From contig MU001677.1 of assembly GCA_010093515.1 (NCBI GenBank), positions 1 to 44,758 of the forward strand: a stretch of 44,758 nucleotides of DNA, written 5' to 3'. Below are positions 9,596-20,224 of this stretch, piece after piece. A program made the translations under genes and the position numbers. The notes below the pieces were generated by a model. It was not told the origin of the DNA and searched no databases. It saw only the letters and a program-made list of their open reading frames with translations. This DNA comes from Lineolata rhizophorae. Its lineage: Eukaryota > Ascomycota > Dothideomycetes > Lineolatales > Lineolataceae. Positions within the stretch are counted from its first letter, which is position 1, and the number at the start of each line of letters is the position of its first letter.

Positions 9596-11597
9596 TTTGT
9601 GGAGAGATTGTTGTTGGAGCGGAGGTGACGAGACAACGTGGGCGTCCGCGGCAAGTCAAGAAAGTCCCAGGGCACGACACAGAACGAGCGGAAGGCACAA
9701 CTCGAGCCAGGATGCGGCACACACGACGCTCACTCCAGGAATAAAAGAATACGGTACAGACGGAGGATGGCGGTGGAATTGGCCATTAAGTACCGAAGCG
9801 GCTCGCGCGTCTCGAAATAGCGCTGCCATGCGCGAAGGAAGCCACAAGGCTTGGCGCAGGCGGCCCGCAGAGGCGCAGCAGCCACTCAGGCAGTGCCAGA
9901 TCCCCGTGCCCCTTTGGCGGCGAAACCTCTCCTCCCTGCTTTTGCCCGCTTCGCACACGCCCACGCCGCCGGGGCCGACATCCTTCGTGGTCTCGTCGTC
10001 TGCATGCGGCGTATATTATCCGAGCGCGGCCCATGTTCGCGCGCGTTGTAACGGGTGTGCGCTGTTGCTTCCCCGGCCAGGAGGTGCTTCGTAGCGCGAT
10101 CCTACTCGTCTGGGCACACGTATGATCTGCGCATCCCCGAACTCGCTTTACTCGGCTTTCATTGCGCCTGGACATCTGCTGGTCTCAAGGTGCAAGCACC
10201 AACTTTTGCTTTCGTGCCCGGCGGCTGGACGCCGCGCCAGAAGCGCAGCATTTGGATCGCGCAAGAGAGCCCGCGGGCCTGCTCCACAGCCACTATCGAG
10301 CTGGAAAGCGTGCCGTGCGCACCTTCGTACGATGCAGGTCGCAAGGTCCTATCACAGCGGCGAGACACATATTGGCGACCCTGGAGGTGGCGCCGCGGCA
10401 CAGCCAGCGGTGCGGCACAACAAACTCAACTCGCCCGGCCTGAAACTGCGAATGGGGAGGCGCCAACATGAGCGCGGAGGGAGAGAGAAAAAGCAAAAAG
10501 CCCCCGAGCGCCGCCGCACATGCCCCGTTACTGTGTGAATGCTTGTTACTCCACCTTGGCACTGCGAACTATGTATCTAGCGGCCGCCATGCCGCCATTG
10601 ACCAGTTAGCCGCAGCACCTGGCAGTGCCCGTGCTCGGCCATCTTCCTGACTCTGAGTAGGTGAGTTGCCTGACCTACATACCTTAAGCAGCACTAGGTT
10701 CCACCATGTCGTTTGCCGGCCGGGCCCTGCTTTGCCTGCTTCGGAAACAGGTGAGGTCACTGCAGCCAGGGTCTTGTCGGGCGCATAGTGGGGAACTACT
10801 ACGTACGTACATGTAGGGAGGTGAGAAGTTTAGTTTTAGGATGCCATTTTGCTGCCCCATAGATGGCCTTACTGCCGTTCCTGATCTGGAGAATATGTAC
10901 TACCTAATTAGCAGCTACCTAAGGTGCTTACTACACCGCGGCTCTTGCCATGGGGCCTGACTCCTAAGACTGACTGTCGGACTGGAGTGCCTTGCAGGAG
11001 GCTTTGCGTCCGCACATACCGCTTTTAGCTAGTGACTCACGTGATGGCGTGGCAGGGCGCCAGCAAACCGCTGCTTTGCTGATCATCGAGCTTACGGACA
11101 CTGAGTTGCCTAGACGCAGCAATGTGTTTACTGTGTGTATGTAGTTGGGCGGCTGGGTGCTGTGCCGCTAAAAATGATCTACCGCCAATTCAGTCACGGA
11201 GTATCCTATTTAGATCCAGGCTGGAAGGCGAGTCTCCTGTATCACCTGTTGGAACGCCCTCCAAAGTGGCATTTCAGGGGGCACCAAGTCCGCTCGCAAG
11301 TGTGCTATGTTTTCAACAAGTGCGATTTGATGCTAATAACCCGTTGCGGTCCATTGGGTCACTAGGGATGCGCTGTAGCAGTTTATTCAACTGGAAGATG
11401 CGCTAGAGCTCGGAAAGCGAAAGTAGTCATTGGCAGCGGTATAAGATGTTGGCGGAGTAGATCAGACCTTTGACCTAGAGTACGAGAGCACTTTTGAATA
11501 GTTGTAAAATTGCTTGGGACGCTGTTCATAAAGCCCGCGTTCATATAATCGTAGTCCAGGTACCCAGCAGGAATTTTCCAAAATCTCACTTCCACGC
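9596..11597. other. 2-kb gap without recognisable genes
   Basis: Upstream of the MARVEL gene and downstream of the TMEM234-like gene. Several frames of 60-210 codons are open, but all are low-complexity readings of GC-rich DNA with no domain or continuity. I see an alternating tract ACGTACGTACATGT at about 10801-10814 and a CACGTG site at 11038. No tRNA or repeat family was recognised. A rapidly evolving small gene or noncoding transcript cannot be excluded. Confidence 0.5.
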
Positions 11598-12253
11598 TCA
11601 ACTCTTTGACTGTACACACAACGCGATGCCCCCAAGAACGAAGCCCATGCCCAACCATGTGTCTGCTGTCAAGTTAGCCATCGACACTTGAGAGAACCCA
11701 CTATGCCCAATCGCATAAGCATCTACCTCGCGAAATGACCTTGCCCTCGGCCCACCACTCGCCCAGCACGGTGAACAAAAAAGCCAACGAATTCGTAATC
11801 GGCACCGTCAAGCTCAGCTCTACAACAGAAAAACGCATTAGCATTCCAATAGCAAAACAATCCCGCGCGCCATGCCCTCTCCCCCAGCCCCACAGCACAC
11901 TCACCAGCCTTCCCAATCAACAGGAAAAACCACACGCTCCCCGTCACATTAATCAGCAACGGCACCGCGTACGCCGGCCTCCTCAACAGATCTACGACCG
12001 CGTACGCCGCCCCGACAGCCTTGCGCTTCAGCCACCTCCAGCCCCTCTTCCACGGTCTCATGGGGCCCCGCGCGCTCCCGCCGTCGTCGGGCGAGTCCAG
12101 CCACGGCCGCGCCGGCGCCTCATACGCGAGCGCCGCGCGCCGCATGAAGGGCGTCGTGAGGCCCCAGGCGGCGCCGACGAGGAGGAAGCCGAGGACCCAG
12201 CGGAAGATGGATGGCGAGGGCTCGGAAGGCTCGGTCGGGGGGTCGGGGTCCAT
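11598..12253 (-). CDS. TMEM234-like small multidrug/metabolite-type membrane protein
   Basis: Three exons on the minus strand, 12253-11905, 11819-11727 and 11662-11598; introns are 85 and 64 nt and the product has 168 residues. Four hydrophobic segments are seen, as in the TMEM234/UPF0546 family related to EamA-type transporters: FRWVLGFLLVGAAWGLTTPF, YAVPLLINVTGSVWFFLLIG, LTVPITNSLAFLFTVLGEWW and LGMGFVLGGIALCVQSKS. The third exon was found by looking for the missing last helix; splicing gives VISRDTWLGMGFVLGGIAL, which closes the family fold and ends in a stop. The function of the family is not established. Between the first and second helix lies an Arg/Trp-rich stretch (RPWKRGWRWLKRK). Confidence 0.85.
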
Positions 12254-12777
12254 AGTCGCGGGACAATTGGGGGGTTTTTGAGAGTAGAAGGGGGGAGGGG
12301 GGGAGGAGAGAAGGATGAGGTGGATGTGGGTTGGTTGAATGGAAGGATGGGATGGGGATGCGGCGCTGGATGTCCTACGGTGAGCTAGCGGAACTAGCTA
12401 CGCAGAACCGCCGGGACGCGCCGATTGGCTGGTGCTAGGTGTTGTGCTCAAGAGTGCACGAGCGTGTGCACGAGCGTATGCAACGTGCTGTTGACGGTCC
12501 AAGATTTTAAATATTCTTGTTGCAACCCGGCCTTTGTGAAAGGGTGCTGCGGCCACGTTTTGTTTGACTCCAGCCCATACTCGCCTAGCTTAGAAAGCTT
12601 TACTAGCACGACTGCACATCCCAAAGTGCAAGAAGCTGTCTGTAGTAGTCCTCGAGAAGAGCCACTCTTCGTACAATACCCCTATGGACATCTAACGGCA
12701 ACCTCAACCATATCTTTATGATACACAGAACGAACACCGATACCTATACATGTAGCCCTCATTCCCTTTCCGCTTTC
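12254..12777. other. Intergenic region between TMEM234-like gene and uL22m
   Basis: About 520 bases: a purine-rich G tract (12280-12360) just upstream of the TMEM234-like start, then ordinary sequence to the uL22m stop codon. A small repeat (GTGCACGAGCGT twice near 12450-12475) is visible. No gene seen. Confidence 0.5.
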
Positions 12778-13902
12778 TCACCACTTGTAGTATTGATGCT
12801 GCGCTGTGACAGGGCGATCGGGCAACGGAACCCACAGCTTGCGGTTAGCACGTTTCCTCTCACGCTCCTGGTGCTCCCTGACGCGCGTGTGCTCTTCCTT
12901 TAGAATGTAGTTTATCCCTACAAGAGCAACGATCAGTACGCGACGCGGCACGACTTCGAAATGTGAACCGTAGTACATAGTACTTACGCGTATAAGGTAT
13001 CCTCAGCCGATTCCTCCTCCCCCTAGCCCGATAATCCATAAACAGGCCGTACGAACCCTTGGTGACCCACGCCTCGGCAACGTAGATGCCCGTCCGATCC
13101 GTCACCAGCCTCCTCTGCCCATTCTTCAGCTCGACCTCGGTGGGGTCACCCGCGGTGCCCTCGGCCTTGCCCAGCCCCATGCCCCTCATGACGACGGCCT
13201 CATCCCTCGCCATCTCGAGGTGGTCCCTGACCTCCTGCGCGACCTTCTTCCTGCTGAAGCGCATCTGGAGCAGCGCCTCGTCGACCGGCTTGCCGGCGAC
13301 CTGCCGCGCCAGCAAGTTGAGCTTCTTGGCGCTCGTCTTGAGCAGCGGCGAGCGGTACTCGTGCTGGCGCTCCGTCCGGCGCACCTTGTCGCGCGCCGAC
13401 AGCCGCCCGCCCCGCTGCACCCGGCGCACCACCTGCCGCCGCAGCCAGCGCCGGGTCAGCTGCGGCATCGGGTCCAGCGCCCGCGCCATCACCTCGGGGT
13501 TGCGCTCCCGCGGCCGCTGCTGCTCTTGGCCGGGCTCGCCTTCGGGCGCCGCCTCGCCGGCCGAGCGCCGCTCCGCCTCGAAAATCGACTCCGGCGCCAG
13601 GCTGCCGGGCGTCGGCGCCCCCAGCGGATTGCTCTCCTTCTGCATCGACGGCTTCTGCTTCAGGTAGCGCTCTAGCAGCGGGTTCGATGAGGCGCCGGCG
13701 GGGTCCTGACTGCGGCGACCGAAGAAGGTGCGGCGTTGGACGCTGGCGGCGAAGATAGGGAGGACGATGGGGCGGAGGGAGGCGGCCGCGCCGGCAGCTG
13801 TAGCGAGGACGAAGAAGTTAGATAAGGCGTCATAAGGGGCCAATTGAGAGAGTGGCACGTACCTGGACGCGCCAGCTGCCGCGCGGGGATGGTGAGGTTC
13901 AT
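12778..13902 (-). CDS. MRPL22: Mitochondrial large ribosomal subunit protein uL22m
   Basis: Three exons on the minus strand, 13902-13863, 13797-12988 and 12917-12778; introns are 65 and 70 nt and the product has 329 residues. It is a structural protein of the mitochondrial ribosome, near the exit tunnel in the uL22 family. The uL22 core is visible at about residues 180-290: SAKKLNLLARQVAGKPVDEALLQM, then MRFSRKKVAQEVRDHL, then a beta-hairpin region. The C-terminus RKLWVPLPDRPVTAQHQYYKW matches the fungal MRPL22 tail. The 13-residue first exon (MNLTIPARQLARP) joins to AAGAAASLRP and creates a basic, hydroxylated mitochondrial targeting presequence. A longer frame without the first intron is open but gives a poorer start. 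A low-complexity acidic linker lies at about residues 60-115. Confidence 0.9.
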
Positions 13903-15029
13903 CTTGATGCTGGTGGCGCTATATCGACATGGCTCATGGGACTGGGGCGTTGCTCCCGGGTTTCTCTCGCCTCTCGGCGGCCGGGAGAACCTTTGGCAGG
14001 CGGCGCCAAGATAGGTGGTCACGTGACCCGCCTGGCCGGAACTTGGCCAGACGGTGCACGTGACCTGGCCACTGGTGCATGGCGCCGCCAAAACGTCCCC
14101 GGGGCGAACCTTGTGCTGGATAGGCGCCGACCCAGCGGCGGGACATTGCGGGACATTGGAATTTACTATGCGCCCACATGCTTGGCTAGCCTCGAGATTT
14201 CCTGGCCTTGCTGCGAGTGGGCGCGCAGAAAAGGAGCAGCCTCCGGCGTGCATCGTGTGGCTGGCATGCGGCCCCGTGCCCGGCTTCGCATTCAACTCCG
14301 CCGCCCGCGCCGGGCCGCCTGATTGGGCCCGGGCGCGCAAAGGCGGTGGGCGGTCTTGCAGCGGGCAGCGCAGCGCATCGCGCCACCGCCGGCGCAAAGA
14401 TGTCGATGTCGCCGGCGCGCCGGCGAGCTCGAGTTCCATGACATGCCGGACGGAGCCCAGGCCCTGCCCACCCTTTTTGCTTTGGCGTGCAGGAAAGCAG
14501 TACATCGCCCACGCCTCACTTCCCCATGCCGCCGGCCTAGCCCAGCCTTTTGGCGTCCGTCGCCTCAATAACGTGTGCGTGCTGATCACTGCCTTGTTGG
14601 ATCTCCCCGAGCCCCCCTCGAACCCCGTGCTCGCTGATCCGGCAAGGCCGCTGGAAAGAGAGCTGAGGCCCTTGGCCCCATTTTCTCAAAAGTTGCCAGA
14701 CCTGAACTCGTTCATTTCCAATTCTCTTGGTGAGCGCGTCGTGACCCGCGCCGCTCCGTTGCTCCGCACCTTTCCCTCGAGAGCCGCGAACAAGCTAGGG
14801 AGACCGGGGTTGCTGAGGCGTGCCAGCAGCCGGGAACGGCGTCATCCCGCATCGCATGTTCGCTCGCGCCGGACCACCGTCCGCATTTCACGGGCTCCCA
14901 TCGCACCGCCGTCGACGGGACCTCCCATCAGCCAGCCGTGCGCCGGCGTAGCCGCCGGGCTGCACCTCGAGTTGTTTTGCTAGAAACTTGCCGACTCGGC
15001 GGTCCCCTTGCCATCAGTAGGCGCCCGCC
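13903..15029. other. 1.1-kb divergent promoter region, uL22m and PRP24
   Basis: The two genes point away from each other, so both promoters lie here. Two CACGTG sites are close to the uL22m side (14020 and 14057). Long frames are open on both strands (over 300 codons), but they are GC-rich artefacts with no conserved content. The ATTGG word at about 14321 is a possible inverted CCAAT box. Confidence 0.55.
14019..14062. promoter_or_regulatory. Pair of CACGTG (E-box) sites upstream of uL22m
   Basis: TCACGTGA is at 14019-14026 and GCACGTGA at 14056-14063, with cores 37 bp apart and 117-160 bases upstream of the uL22m start codon. CACGTG is bound by bHLH factors in fungi, including Cbf1-type proteins. 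Use at this gene is inferred from position only. Confidence 0.4.
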
Positions 15030-15158
15030 ATGGACATCAACTCGCTCCTGTCACCGCAGGACACGCCTGCGCGGGAGACTGCTCCCGCAACATCCACGCC
15101 GTCGTCGCATCCCGCACCACAACAACCCCAGTACCCGCAACCGCTCCCGCATCAGCAA

Positions 15159-15189
<31 letters not shown>

Positions 15190-18100
15190 CCTGGCACGCG
15201 GGCTCGTCCAGCTCGGCGTCGCCCAGCCCGGCGTCGCAGTCGCCCGGGAACCGCCGCCCGAGCACGCAGCAGCAGCGCAAGTCGTCGTCGCTGCTGCTCC
15301 AGCAGCGCGTCGCCGCGTCGGCAGGCTCGCGCACCGCCAGCACCAGCAGCGGCGGCAGCAGCAGCGCGCAGTCGACGCCGCTGCCGCACCCGCAATACCA
15401 GCACCCGCAACAGGCGCATCTGCAGGCGCAGGCACAAGCGCAGGCACAGGCACAGGCACAGGCGCAACCGCAGCCGCAGCAGGGCCCGCTGCCCGCCGTG
15501 TCCCCCGGCGTCCTCCCCCATCACCAACCGCCGTATCCGGCGCAACCCCAGCAGCAGCCGCCGCCGGTGCTGAGCAGAACGAGCACCGGAGGGTCGCACG
15601 TGTCGCTGGAGCCCCGGCACACGCCGACGTCGCAGCCGCAGCTGCACCGCCACGGGTCCAGCCCGGGCATGGATGCTTTGGCCGGTACGTCGCTCCTTCT
15701 CCGCGTTTGCTGCGTCCGCCGAGGCCGCGGCGCTAACTGAAATCGCCCCCAGACCTTGCCTCCATGCAGAACCGCCATCCGCCCGCTCCATCGCGACACA
15801 ACTCGCGCGGCCTGCTCGAGCCGACGTACGAGAGCCAGAGATCGCCGTCGCTAGGGTATGACCAATCCCTTTTATCGCTTGGCCTGGCGGTGCGCTACGT
15901 CACCGTGTGCTTACTCATTCGGGTGCTACTGCAGGTACAACATCCACAGCCTTCCGCGCTCGCTATCCGCGCGGTCCGCGCACGACATCGCCATGTCCGA
16001 GGCGCCGAAGGAGCCGCGCGTCTTCTCCACCCGCTCGCTTTCGCACGAGGACTGCGACGCCGTCGCCGAGCTCGCCAAACACCTCGACAAGAACCCGTCC
16101 GACTACAACTCGCACCTGCAGTTCATCGAGCTCCTGCACAAGGGCTTCGTCGCCCACCTCTTCCCGGCCGACGAGTCGCAGGACGCGCCGCCCCAGTCGT
16201 ACGAGCTGCTCGAGGACCTGCGCCAGGCGCGTGCCGTCATGGACGCCCGTTTCGCCGTCGGCGAGGAGCAGTGGCTCAAGTGGGTCGACGACGAGAGCGC
16301 CGCGGCGGCCAATACGACCGAGCGCGTTGGCGTCATGGAGCTGTTTGGGCGCGCTATCGCCGACGAGCCTACGAGCGTGCCTCTGTGGAAGGCGTACGGG
16401 ACGTTTATGGAGGGCATGTGGGCAGCGGCGAACGGGCTCTCCGAGGTGTCTCCAGCGGCGGTGAAAGCCGCTGAGAAGTGGTCTGAAGAGGATATGCTCA
16501 TCGCAAAGGAGGTTTTCACCCAGGAGCAGGCCATGGGCATCTGGGAACATGCGGCTGGGGCCACCCAGTGGCGGATCAACGACAGTCACGAGGTCTGGAA
16601 TCATTATGTCGGCCTGCTGGTGGACGATGCGCGTCGGATGCCGGCGAGGGAGAGGGACGCAAAGGTTCAACATATCAAAGCCATGTTCCACAACCGCCTG
16701 ATGCAGCCGCACGCAGAGTGGGGTGCGACCTCGTCGCTGTTTTCCACGTTTCTTTCCGAGTTCGACAACGCCTCGTGGGAGGAAACGATGAAGCTAGTCA
16801 CCCAGCGGGCCGAGCAAGCCAAGCAAGCGTACTCGTTGCGCGACACGCACGAATTCCGCATCGCGAGGGCGCAGAGCGCGGGCGACAGGGACGCCGAGTG
16901 GGCCGCCTACAAGGAGTACCTCGAGTGGGAGCTCAAGTTGTTCGGCGTCTTCAGCTTCAACTTGGCTAACGCCGTCTTCGAACGCGCCACCATCCGCTTC
17001 CCGACCGACTCGAACCTGTGGCTGGAGTACATTGAGTTTCTGATCCAGAAGCCGCAAAAGTCATCGGCGCCCGACGCACCCATCTTGCAGGTGCTCGAGC
17101 GCGCTACGCGGCACTGCCCCTGGTCCGGCGACCTCTGGTCGCACCGCCTGCTCGCGTTGGAGTCGGAAGGAAAGGATTTCGTCGAGATCGAAGGCATGAA
17201 GCACAAGGCGACCGAGACGGGCCTGCTCGACGTGGGCGGCATGGAGGAGCTCACAAAGTTCTACATTGCGTGGTGCGGATTCCTCCGCAGGCGCGCGCTC
17301 GAGGAAGGCGCCGAGGAGGATGACCTCGACATTGCCGAAGTTGGGATTCGGTCGGCGCTCGAGCACGTGCGCGCCCTGGGCGAAAAGCGCTACGGCAAGG
17401 ACTACACAGGCGACCCGCAATATCGGCTCGAGCGCATCCACATCAAGTTCTTCATGCAGAGCGGGAAACCCGAGGAGGCGCGACGCATTTACGAAGGACT
17501 CATCCCGCACCAGCACGACAGTTACGACTTCTGGTACCGCCGGTACATTTTTGAGATGGTTGTTTTTTCGAACGACCAGCTGCGCCGAGCGAACGCCCAC
17601 GACGACGCCATGGCCGAGGCGGAGCAGCGCGGCACGCCGGCCCGCGCCACGGCTGTCCTGCGTCAGGCGCTCGAGTACGTTAACACGATGAACTGGCCCG
17701 AGCAGCTCGTGCAGATGTTTTTGAACCACTGCGAGCAGCACGAGACGGTGCAGGGGTTGCGGCTGGGCATGATCGAGGCGCGGCGGGCGGGCGCCCAGGT
17801 CTTGAAGCGGCGGGAGAAGGAAGCTTCCGAAGCCGCTGCTGCCGCGGCGGCTCAGCAAGCACAGTACCCCCAGCCTGCGGATGCAGCGGTAGCAGAAGAC
17901 GTCGGCGCTGAGATGGAGGAGCCGCTGACGAACGGCAAGCGCAAGCGGGACTCGGAGGCGACGGACTTGACGGGCAACACACCGAAGAAGAGCAAGGCAG
18001 AGGACCAAAAGGCTACAGGCGGGGTGCCTGGGTCGGCCGAAGAGTCCCACTCGACGTCCGCGCAGGTAAAGCGTAATCGGGAGAACTCCACCATCATCGT

Positions 18101-19652
18101 ACGGAACATTCCCGAGGACGCGACCGAGACACGCGTCCGCCAGTTCTTCCGCGATTGCGGCAAAGTCGTCAGCCTCAAGCTGCTGCCGGACGAGCATCCG
18201 GACGCGGACACTCTTCCTGGGAGCCAGGTTGCCACCATCGAGTTCGAGTCGCACGAGGACGCGCTGTTCGCGCAGGCCCGCGACGGCCGTTCCTTTGACG
18301 GCAAGTCGAACATCCACGTTTCCATCGGCACCAACACAACGCTCTGGGTAACCAACTACCCGCCCACCGCCGACGAGAACTACATCCGCAAGCTATTCGC
18401 GCCGTACGGCGACATCATTTCCATTCGGTTCCCGTCGCTGGCGTACAATACGCACCGCCGTTTCTGCTATGTGCAGTTCTTGACGACGCAATCGGCGCGC
18501 GCCGCTGAGGCGGCACTCGACGGCGCCGACGTCGACGGCTTCAAGCTCGTGGCAAAGATCTCGAACCCTGGCAAGAAGCAGGAGCGCCACGGCGCCACGG
18601 CCGAAGGCCGCGAGATCTACGTCGGCAACCTGCACTGGGATGCGACGGGCAAGGAGCTGCGCGACCTGTTCTCGCGCTTCGGCGACATCGAGCGGGTCAA
18701 CGTGCCGCGCAACCTCAAGGGCAGGGGCAAAGGCGCGGGATTCGTCGCTTTCGCCCGCCGCATCGACGCCGAGCACGCCGCCGGCGAGATGGACGGCGAG
18801 ACATTTATGGGCAGGAGGTTGAGCGTTAAGGTGGCGGCTACGCAGGCGGGCAAGGCGGGCCCCAAGGGCGCGAAGGCTGTCGTGATTAGGCCGAGCGTGG
18901 AGCCCGAAGATGGCGGTGGCGGCAGCGAGCTGAACGGCGGAGGCAGGCGAGGCTCTACCGTCTCGGACGCGGCGTCGACGCCGGCGCCGGCAGCAGCAGG
19001 TAGTGATGCCGCCGAGACGCGCCGTCCGCAGGAACGTACCATCGCGCTGCTCGACGTGCCGGACACGGTCAACGACGCGCGCATCCGGGCCGCGGTCGAG
19101 GCACTCCTAGGCGAGGCTGAGGCGGCCGCGGGCCTACGCAAGATCGTCATGCGGCCGGATCGCGGCGGCGTGCTAGTCGAGTTCGAGCGCGTGGCGGACG
19201 CGGGTAGGGTGGCGATGAAGGCGGAGGCGGAAGGAGGCGTGGATTTCGGCGTCGAGGGGGGCAGGAAGGCGAGGGTGGGGAGGCCGGAGGAGTTGATGAA
19301 GGAGGGGAGGAGGGAGGTGAGGTCGGACAAGCTCGGGGGTGGGCCGGGGAAGAAGGAAAAGGCGGAGAAGGAGAGAGGCGCAGAGGCGGCGAGAAAGGGA
19401 AGCTTTGCTCCTGCGCCGGTGAGTCGGCCGCGGCAAGCGGCGCCGCGGGGGAGGCCGGGGAGGGGCGGGCTGGGGCTCAAGAGGGGTTTTGGCGCGTCGG
19501 GCGGTGCATCGGGAAGCGGTGCGGGTCCGGCGAAGAGTAATGCGGATTTCAGAGCGATGTTTCTGAAGGGAAAGGAGGGTGCGGAGAAGGATGAGGAAGG
19601 GGATGAGAGGATGGAGGAGGGCGTGGAAGGGGACGAGGAGATGGAGGTTTGA
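15030..19652 (+). CDS. PRP24: U4/U6 snRNP recycling factor Prp24/SART3, with long Q-rich N-terminus
   Basis: Three exons, 15030-15684, 15753-15855 and 15935-19652; introns are 68 and 79 nt and the product has 1491 residues. It binds U6 snRNA and promotes U4/U6 pairing during spliceosome recycling. Residues 1-250 are low complexity with 12 glutamines in a row (about 41-52) and an Ala-Gln repeat. HAT half-TPR repeats run from about 290 to 870 (WLKWVDDE, LWKAYGTFMEGMW, FWYRRYIFEMVVF). Four RRMs begin at about 970 (STIIVRNIPE), 1055 (TTLWVTNYPP), 1145 (REIYVGNLHW) and 1287 (RTIALLDVPD, degenerate). The C-terminal motif SNADFRAMFLKG is the LSm-interacting element of this family. A basic linker with KKSK and KRKR precedes RRM1. 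The N-terminal start MDINSLLSPQD and its link MDALADLASMQ look like one continuous gene. A shorter start at 16002 (MSEAPKEPRVF) is possible. Confidence 0.9.
15153..15188 (+). repeat. CAG/CAA polyglutamine tract in PRP24 exon 1
   Basis: Twelve glutamine codons in a row, mostly CAG with two CAA near the start. A second Gln-rich tract of Ala-Gln dipeptides follows at about 15424-15468. Pure trinucleotide runs of this kind tend to vary in length between strains. Confidence 0.85.
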
Positions 19653-20224
19653 GGGCTGTGGAGAGGTGCGTGGCTTTGTTGTAATGAATCGTGTTAGATG
19701 AAGGGCGGTAGCATGGCCGGTTGAAGCTAGGATGCATTTCAGGGCGACTTGGGTCGTGGTTTTGAGCGCTGTTGTAGGTGTGGCTGTAGTGTGTAGGCGG
19801 GTGTATCAATGTGTGTCTGAATTGTGCGCTTGTTGTGGGATTCTGTGGGCGTGATCTGGGTGGGACGAATGTTTGGCTTTCATGGCATGGCTAGAGCATT
19901 CTAGAGGTAGAATGGAGTGCTACTGCTTTATTTTTGCTTGTTTATGGAAGCGTGTGCTGCAGGTAATATGGGGATACCAGAAGCAGCGAGGCCTTTTGTC
20001 GACCTGCCAAGCTCTGTTCAATTTTGTGACTGCCCAATTTCATGTTCTCGTGCGCAGTCCGCCATTCCCTCAATGACTGCTCAAGCCGCTGATGAGACGC
20101 CAGCTAAACCGAACTAGAAATGGATCAACCGCTTAAGAATGCACTCTGTGAAAACCAGACAAGAAGAAACCGCAGCCAGATCTTCCACGGTTTCCATACC
20201 ATCTCGTCACACGCAGAAGCCCCC
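19653..20224. other. Convergent 3' region, PRP24 and F-box-like gene
   Basis: About 570 bases between two converging genes. Nothing gene-like, no repeat, only AT-richer sequence expected around polyadenylation sites. Confidence 0.55.

Noticed and set aside
13672-14983. Open frames of over 300 codons on both strands (13672-14589 minus, 14054-14983 plus) between uL22m and PRP24
   Set aside because: They overlap each other, lack any domain or plausible start, and reflect stop-poor GC-rich DNA; one also overlaps the real uL22m exons.
17061-18317. 418-codon minus-strand frame inside PRP24
   Set aside because: It is a shadow of the RRM/HAT coding strand; composition is Leu/Arg/Val-rich with no conserved motif.
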